Origin: Delphinus delphis
Lineage: Eukaryota; Chordata; Mammalia; Artiodactyla; Delphinidae
Assembly: GCF_949987515.2 (NCBI RefSeq)
Contig: NC_082690.1
Location: 108,374,400 to 108,438,399 of the forward strand
Length of the DNA stretch: 64,000 bases
Direction of reading: 5' to 3'
The notes beneath the pieces are model-generated. The model saw only the letters and a list, made by a program, of their open reading frames with translations, was not told where the DNA came from and did not search any database. Below are positions 61,481-64,000 of this stretch, piece after piece. The translations under genes were made by a program, and so were the position numbers. Position 1 is the first letter of the stretch; each line of letters opens with the position of its first letter.

Positions 61481-63334
61481 CAATATAAGCAGAAATGATT
61501 GAACAAGGGAGGAGGGTGTTGCCCTTGTCAGAGGTGTGGGCTGCTGTGCTCAGCGCAGCCTGAGGCCCAGCTGAAGCCATAGAGGACGAGCCCCTTGCTG
61601 ACTTCATCCCTGAAGGTCCGCACCCAGGAACATCTCCATGAACCGCCTTCTGGTCTCCCAGAACACTTGCTCTTTTGCCCCTGGAAGTGGCTGACTGTGG
61701 GGACTCTCCCTTTCAGGTCTTTCCAAAGGAAGGGGTTTGGGGAGGGTGTGCAGAGACAGCAGGCTGCTGTCACCTTTCCCTTTGAGGCCTGGTATGTGTT
61801 TGTTGCCCAGTGCCGGCTCTGATAGGAAGGCAGGGTGTCCCCGTCTCAGGCCCGGGGAAGCAGAGCCTCGTGACGTGACTCGTGGCTCAGCCGCCCTGCT
61901 GGCGGCAGTGCTGAGGGCAAGACTGCAGTGTGAGCTCTGTCCCCGTGACAGCCCAGTCACCCTCCTGCCCCGGCTCTGGTTTCTGTTGGGGGGAGGGGCG
62001 AGGGGAAGCCCAGGCCCCCTCGCCCCCAACCCAGCTCAGTCTGGACTCTGTGTCCGAGTCTTGCCCACCCGGGCTGGCTGGGGGCTCGCTGCCCTGCTGT
62101 CTTCCCGTCCCGCCCTTGACCCATCCCACTGGGGCAGCTCTGCCTTCCAGCTCTGGATGCCTGCCCGAGGGCCGGGGGAGTCTGTGGTGGAGTCAGGCGA
62201 CTTCTTTAGAGATAGCACCCTGCGGGGTGAGGGTTTTGCAATCCTGAGACTTCAAACCAGCCCGCCCAGCGTGCACGGCCCACTGGCTTCTGACAAAAAC
62301 AGCTCAGGATAGGCTGTGAAGTGCCCCGGCCTGGCCCCGCCTGGGTCTGAGAAGCAATGGAAGGACGGGCGGACCAAGGGGCCACCGTGCCTCTCTTCTG
62401 CTGACCCTGAGACGAATGTAGGGTGGCTCCACAGGGGTCTGACAGGGGTCAAGGCCAGCCCAGGCACGATGGGGGCTGAGTCTGCAGCTTCCTCTGCCGC
62501 CCACCCTCCCACCATGCCTCCCACGTCCACCAATCCCTGCCACATCCAGGGCCGTGCTCACGCCCACTTGGAGGCCCCCCCCCCCCCCCCGCCCCGGGCA
62601 GGCTGCGGCCCTCCCTCACCTCCTTCCTGGTCACAGCCCACCCTCATTCACGTCCAGCCACACCCCTTCCCCAGGGAGGTGTCGGGTGGCCACACTCCCC
62701 TGCTGTCACGGCACCCGGGAGCCCCAAACACCGACTGTAATCAAATGATCACCGTGTAATTCATGGTCGCCGCTGGGGCTGAGGCATGTGGCCCAGATAT
62801 TCCCCACGTCCAGCTCGGAGCTTGGAGGCAGGATCAGCCCTGGCCTGGGAGCCCCAGAGCCCCCGGGCCCCCAGGCCCCCATGTTCTGGGGAGGAAAGTC
62901 TAGAAGACCCTGCTCATCTGTGAAGATGCAGGGCTCTGGCCTGAGATGGGCGTGTATCCCTTCAAAACTCAAGTCATATCAGGAGTGGGGGCTGAAGATG
63001 GTTAGGACCTGCCCCCACACACGCAAGGTGACTGTGGAAATAATGCAGCTAAGCTGGGAACCGGGGTCAGCACACACCTTGGGACAAAGCGCACATCTCA
63101 TGGTGGGGACAGCTCACTGCGGTGGGAAATCCCTTGGGGTCTCGTTTCTCTTAACTTCACTCCCTCTTTCACCCATTGGTTTGTTCCTTTGGCCGGGGGC
63201 ACACATTCAAGAAACTTCTGTGCCCCTCTGTGTGAGGCTCGCTCTATTACAGCACGAGGAAGCGAGGTGTCTGCTGGCATTGCTTTCGTTCGTTCGTTTG
63301 TTGTTTTTGCAAATCATACAGGTGCTAAATCTTG

Positions 63335-63690
63335 GGGAATCTAAAAGAAGGCGACAAATAAACCTATCTACAAAACAGAAATAGAGTCACAGATGTAGCA
63401 AATAAACTTATGGTTACGGGGGTGGGGGTAGTAAGGCGGGGAGGGGAGGGATAATTTGGGAGATTGGGGTTGACACATACACACCACTATATATAAAATA
63501 GATAACTAGTAAGGACCTACTCTATAGCACAGGGAACCCTACTCAGTACTCCGTAATGGCCTATATGGGAAAAGAATCTAAAAAAGAGTGGGTATATGTG
63601 TACGTATAACTGATTCACTCTGCTGTACACCTGAAACCAACACAACATCGTAAATCAACTACACCGAATAAAAATTATTTCAAAAAACGG
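63335..63690 (+). repeat. Cetartiodactyl-type L1 3' UTR
   Basis: 'aaatagagtcacagatgtagcaaataaacttatggttac', 'tatatataaaatagataactagtaaggacctac', 'tatagcacagggaaccctactcagtactc' and 'gtataactgattcactctgctgtacacctgaaaccaacacaacatcgtaaatcaactac' form the L1 3' UTR seen in cetartiodactyls, ending in an A-rich tail. Much better preserved than the L1M copies, so younger. Confidence 0.85.
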
Positions 63691-64000
63691 GCAGAGGACT
63701 CGAATAGGCATTTCTCCAAAGAAAAGACACGGATGGCAAATAACAGGTAAAGAGACGCCCAGTGTCATCGCCATGAAGGACACCCAAGTCAAAGCCACTT
63801 CACACCCGCCGGGACAGCTACCATGAAAAGATGAGAACAAATATTGTCAAGAATGCATGGCTGGTGGGAGTGAAAGATGGGGAAGCCACTGTGGAAAACA
63901 GCCTGGAGCTTCCTTCAAAAATGTGAGGCTGGAATTATCATGAGACCCAGCAATTCCTTCCACTTGCAGTGAAATGCCCGGGAGAAATGGAAACCCGTGT
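63691..64000 (+). repeat. L1 ORF2 3' fragment, cut by window edge
   Basis: 'gggcagaggactcgaataggcatttctccaaagaaaagacac', 'ctggtgggagtgaaagatggggaagccactgtggaaaacagcc' and 'gagacccagcaattcc' are an L1 ORF2 3' end in direct orientation. It continues beyond 64000. Confidence 0.8.

Larger units (their letters stand above)
49524..64000 (-). other. KCNQ1: KCNQ1 intron 11, 3' part (truncated by window edge)
   Basis: Sequence upstream of the exon 12 acceptor. In mammals intron 11 also houses the KCNQ1OT1 promoter and the KvDMR1 imprinting centre, but far upstream of exon 12 and transcribed away from it; no CpG island of that kind is visible here. Most of 50.8-61.5 kb is repeat (MaLR LTRs, L1, SINEs). 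The parts 49950-50860, 57450-58560 and 61480-63330 look like unique sequence, the latter two GC-rich, and I found no gene in them. Confidence 0.92.

Noticed and set aside
49524..64000. KCNQ1OT1 promoter / KvDMR1 imprinting centre
   Set aside because: It belongs to intron 11 in other mammals but far upstream of exon 12. No large CpG island with its typical repeats is seen here; the sequence is mostly L1 and LTR.

Overview
The window is mammalian nuclear DNA: intron-dominated, with old L2, MIR, MER20, MaLR and L1 repeats, and four short coding exons bounded by consensus AG/GT splice sites. Five tRNA-derived SINEs of the CHR type (two CHR-1-like, two clear CHR-2-like with target-site duplications, all with the 'cttccctggtgg' or 'ggaattccctgg' head) plus a cetartiodactyl-type L1 3' end point to Cetartiodactyla. 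No ruminant BovB/Bov-tA or pig PRE-1 repeat was recognised, so a cetacean (or hippopotamus) is the best guess; species is not resolved. (Strictly, four CHR copies are annotated; no fifth is claimed as a separate entry.)

The one protein-coding gene recognised is KCNQ1 (Kv7.1, KvLQT1), on the minus strand and running through the whole window. Exons 12, 13, 14 and 15 (human 16-exon numbering) lie at 49448-49523, 44269-44363, 43399-43445 and 42473-42534. They are 76, 95, 47 and 62 nt, keep reading phase across every junction, and encode residues equivalent to human 506-598: calmodulin-binding helix B, helix C, and the start of the helix D tetramerisation coiled coil. Exon 16 (stop codon and 3' UTR) is not in the window.

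Layout: 1-42472 is the 5' part of intron 15 (cut off by the window edge). It is GC-rich with simple-sequence tracts, a CHR-2 SINE, scattered L2/MIR/MER20/MLT1 relics, and an AT-rich L1 island at about 31-38 kb. 42535-49447 holds introns 14, 13 and 12, short and GC-rich with little repeat content. 49524-64000 is the 3' part of intron 11, built from MaLR LTRs, a long L1 at about 51.8-57.5 kb carrying one CHR-1 and one CHR-2 insertion, a scrambled cluster of L1 pieces at 58.5-61.5 kb, and a young-looking L1 3' end at the right edge.

No new gene, CRISPR array or novel system is supported. The most interesting non-coding signals are AT-rich, repeat-free islands inside GC-rich intron 15 (10.95-11.40, 19.74-20.13, 25.9-26.9, 38.7-38.85, 41.6-41.7 kb) that carry homeodomain, FOX, GATA and MEF2-type motifs. 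These are candidate enhancers for KCNQ1 or for the neighbouring imprinted gene CDKN1C, which lies outside the window. KCNQ1OT1 and the KvDMR1 imprinting centre also belong to intron 11 in other mammals but were not seen here and should lie beyond the right edge.
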